Shown one piece after another: positions 62,797 to 64,000 of a stretch of DNA of 64,000 bases. Position 1 is the stretch's first letter; each line of letters starts with the position of its first letter. A model generated the notes under the pieces. The model worked only from the letters and a program-made list of their open reading frames with translations, was not told the origin of the DNA and searched no databases. The stretch is from Streptococcus taonis (GTDB lineage: Bacteria; Bacillota; Bacilli; Lactobacillales; Streptococcaceae), in contig NZ_JARZZP010000002.1 in assembly GCF_029948085.1 (NCBI RefSeq), positions 62,001 through 126,000 on the forward strand, read 5' to 3'. A program made the position numbers and the translations under genes.

Positions 62797-63537
62797 TTAT
62801 TTTGTCTGAGCTCGAACATAATGGGCAATGACGTCTGATGTGTACTGAGCTGTCCCTGGGCCAAATTTGTCAATATTTTCCTTAAACTCTGGATTATAGA
62901 CATAGCCTTTTCCGATATGACCGAAGACTTCCACAGAACAGTCAAATCCATAAGTACGAATAGCTTGCAAGAGCTTGGCTGCTTCCTCTTGGTTTTCAGA
63001 TGCTGTTATCGGCAGACCAGATTGTAGATTTTGTGCCAAGGCTTGAAAGATTTGATTAAAGGCTGTTGTAGCTTCATCCTCTCGTCCTTTTTGACGCTCG
63101 AGAGCCTGGTCCATGACTTCTTGGCCATATTTCTCTACTGCCTCTTGGTGGTATTTTTGATTGTCTTGATAGCTAAATCCAGTGAATTTTTCTTGAATGG
63201 TCATTTTTATTTCTCCTTTTTGTTCTTGTATGGTTTTTTGTAAGGTTGAAATTAAGGTATCCAGATGTTGTCTTTCTCGAGTCAGGTAATCCAGCTGTCT
63301 CGTCAAATGTGGTAACAAGTTCATCTTTTCTTCCTTCAATAGCTCTGCTATTTTTTCTAAAGAAAAACCTAGATACTTGTAATAAAGGATAACCTGAAGT
63401 CGTTCTAAATCTTCTTGACTGTAGGTTCGATAGCCATTCTCTGACTTTAACGGAATCAAGAGTCCTATCTTATCATAATGGTAAAGGGTCTTGATAGAGA
63501 CGCCTGAAAGCTGCGCAGCTTCTTTGATATGGTACAT
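62797..63537 (-). CDS. MerR-family regulator with TipAS ligand domain
   Basis: A 246-residue TipAL-type regulator. The N-terminal winged helix is MYHIKEAAQLSGVSIKTLYH (about 1-20) with YDKIGLLIP after it, a dimerisation coiled coil spans about 75-110, and residues about 112-246 form the TipAS domain that binds drug-like ligands such as thiopeptides. The start at 63537 has GAGGAGG upstream; the long extension to 63678 crosses the promoter. The promoter has the 19-bp spacer with dyad typical of MerR control. An internal ATG at 63204 with AAGGAG could produce a free TipAS. Confidence 0.9.
   Translation of the reverse strand: MYHIKEAAQLSGVSIKTLYHYDKIGLLIPLKSENGYRTYSQEDLERLQVILYYKYLGFSLEKIAELLKEEKMNLLPHLTRQLDYLTRERQHLDTLISTLQKTIQEQKGEIKMTIQEKFTGFSYQDNQKYHQEAVEKYGQEVMDQALERQKGREDEATTAFNQIFQALAQNLQSGLPITASENQEEAAKLLQAIRTYGFDCSVEVFGHIGKGYVYNPEFKENIDKFGPGTAQYTSDVIAHYVRAQTK
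63204..63220 (-). promoter_or_regulatory. Internal ribosome binding site and start for a TipAS-like short form
   Basis: Within the MerR gene, AAGGAG followed eight bases later by an in-frame ATG (63202-63204). Translation from here yields 135 residues (MTIQEKFTGFSYQDNQKY and on to the normal stop), exactly the ligand domain. Confidence 0.65.
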
Positions 63538-63557
63538 GATTTCCTCCTCACATAAAT

Positions 63558-63588
63558 AGTATATACCCTCCCCTTTGAGGAGAGTCAA
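63558..63588 (-). promoter_or_regulatory. MerR-type promoter with 19-bp spacer
   Basis: -35 TTGACT (63583-63588), 19-bp spacer, -10 TATACT (63558-63563). The spacer contains the dyad CCTC AAAGG GGAGG. Overlong spacers with a central dyad are the hallmark of promoters untwisted by MerR activators. Confidence 0.82.
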
Positions 63589-63596
63589 GTATTTTA

Positions 63597-63768
63597 TCAT
63601 ATTTTTTATAAAAACATGAAAATCGCTTTCTTGACAGACTTGAAAAATCATGATAGGATAATCAAGTCTATCAATCAAATAAAAAGCTCATAAAGAGCCA
63701 TTGAGAGAAGGCTATTTGACAACTCAAGTAGCCTTTTCTTATTTTAAAAAATAGATCGGAGTTTAACA
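63597..63768 (+). other. Intergenic region before the NSS transporter
   Basis: Contains GGCTATTTGACAACTCAAGTAGCC-type arms (CTACTTGAG/... around 63709-63734, AAGGCTA and TAGCCTT), a stem-loop followed by TCTTATTTT that may attenuate the transporter gene, and TTGACA (63656-63661 region lacks a matching -10). No gene seen. Confidence 0.35.
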
Positions 63769-64000
63769 ATGTCTGAAAAATCGCAATGGGGATCTAAGCT
63801 AGGCTTTATCCTTGCATCTGCTGGTTCTGCTATTGGTCTTGGGGCCGTTTGGAAATTCCCTTATATGACCGCTGCTAATGGTGGAGGAGGATTTTTACTG
63901 GTCTTTCTCATCTCGACACTATTGATTGGTTTCCCACTTTTACTTGCTGAATTCGCACTTGGTCGGAGCGCTGGCGTGTCAGCAATCAAAACATTTGGAA
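63769..64000 (+). CDS. Sodium:neurotransmitter symporter family transporter, N-terminal part
   Basis: First 77 codons of an NSS/SNF (LeuT-fold) Na+-dependent transporter, cut by the right window edge. It begins [20 protein letters not shown] and continues [20 protein letters not shown], the family's unwound first helix with Na+ and substrate sites. The later [14 protein letters not shown] segment is also typical. CGGAG lies eight bases before the ATG. Substrate is probably an amino acid; not assignable. Confidence 0.92.
   Translation, partial: MSEKSQWGSKLGFILASAGSAIGLGAVWKFPYMTAANGGGGFLLVFLISTLLIGFPLLLAEFALGRSAGVSAIKTFG

Overview
This window is chromosomal DNA of a streptococcus of the mitis group (S. 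mitis, S. oralis, S. pneumoniae and relatives). The evidence is low GC, a BOX repeat carrying the classic boxA sequence, the vex/vncRS locus, murT-gatD, aliB, ppaC, the HAD-cyclophilin fusion and the liv-clpP-upp-comEB cluster. Most gene blocks look like pneumococcal blocks, but they are joined in an order that, from memory, differs from pneumococcus. The Pep27 peptide gene expected between vex3 and vncR is absent. A non-pneumococcal mitis-group species is therefore likely.

Layout. 1-2100: 5' end of a Na+:alanine/glycine symporter (minus strand) under a single-aptamer glycine riboswitch and a CodY box, then a scrap yard of IS30 and IS110 transposase remnants cut by a BOX element, then tRNA-Thr. 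2148-5246: a GNAT gene and a three-gene ABC-2 exporter. 5529-11973: fba and the vex123-vncRS operon. 12109-15489: tRNA-Leu, pncA, codY, a putative small RNA and a cold-shock type DEAD helicase. 15829-20555 (plus strand): hypothiocyanous acid reductase-like flavoenzyme, murT-gatD, pepQ. 20601-27571: NAD salvage (pncB-nadE), small regulators, GNAT and HAD enzymes, an amino acid permease, greA. 27924-44860: wall genes (mltG, murC, murJ, murE), an SNF2 helicase, sulfur amino acid genes and aliB. 44931-50858: ppaC, RNA modification/binding genes, the HAD-cyclophilin fusion and rpsF-ssb-rpsR. 50987-59533: acuB, livJHMGF, ylbG, clpP, upp, comEB and a TetR regulator. 59658-64000: degV, a flavoprotein, DUF1697, Nudix, a TipA-type MerR regulator and the start of an NSS symporter.

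How the genes work together. Cell-wall precursor synthesis is strongly represented: MurC and MurE build the stem peptide, MurJ flips lipid II, MurT/GatD amidates it, MltG releases glycan strands. NAD salvage runs PncA, PncB, NadE. CodY is encoded here, and near-consensus CodY boxes lie at its own promoter, at livJ and at the alanine symporter. A CtsR operator lies on the clpP promoter.

The most unusual signals are (i) arrays of tandem intrinsic terminators after rpsR (ten hairpins) and livF, with a smaller relative after nadE; (ii) four promoters whose -10 box ends six or seven bases before the ATG, predicting leaderless mRNAs (murT, murE, a methyltransferase, a BaiN-like flavoprotein); (iii) a promoter-plus-terminator small RNA gene beside codY; (iv) an internal ribosome binding site that would produce a TipAS-like short protein; and (v) several terminator/promoter fusions. 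No CRISPR array, prophage or intact insertion sequence was seen.
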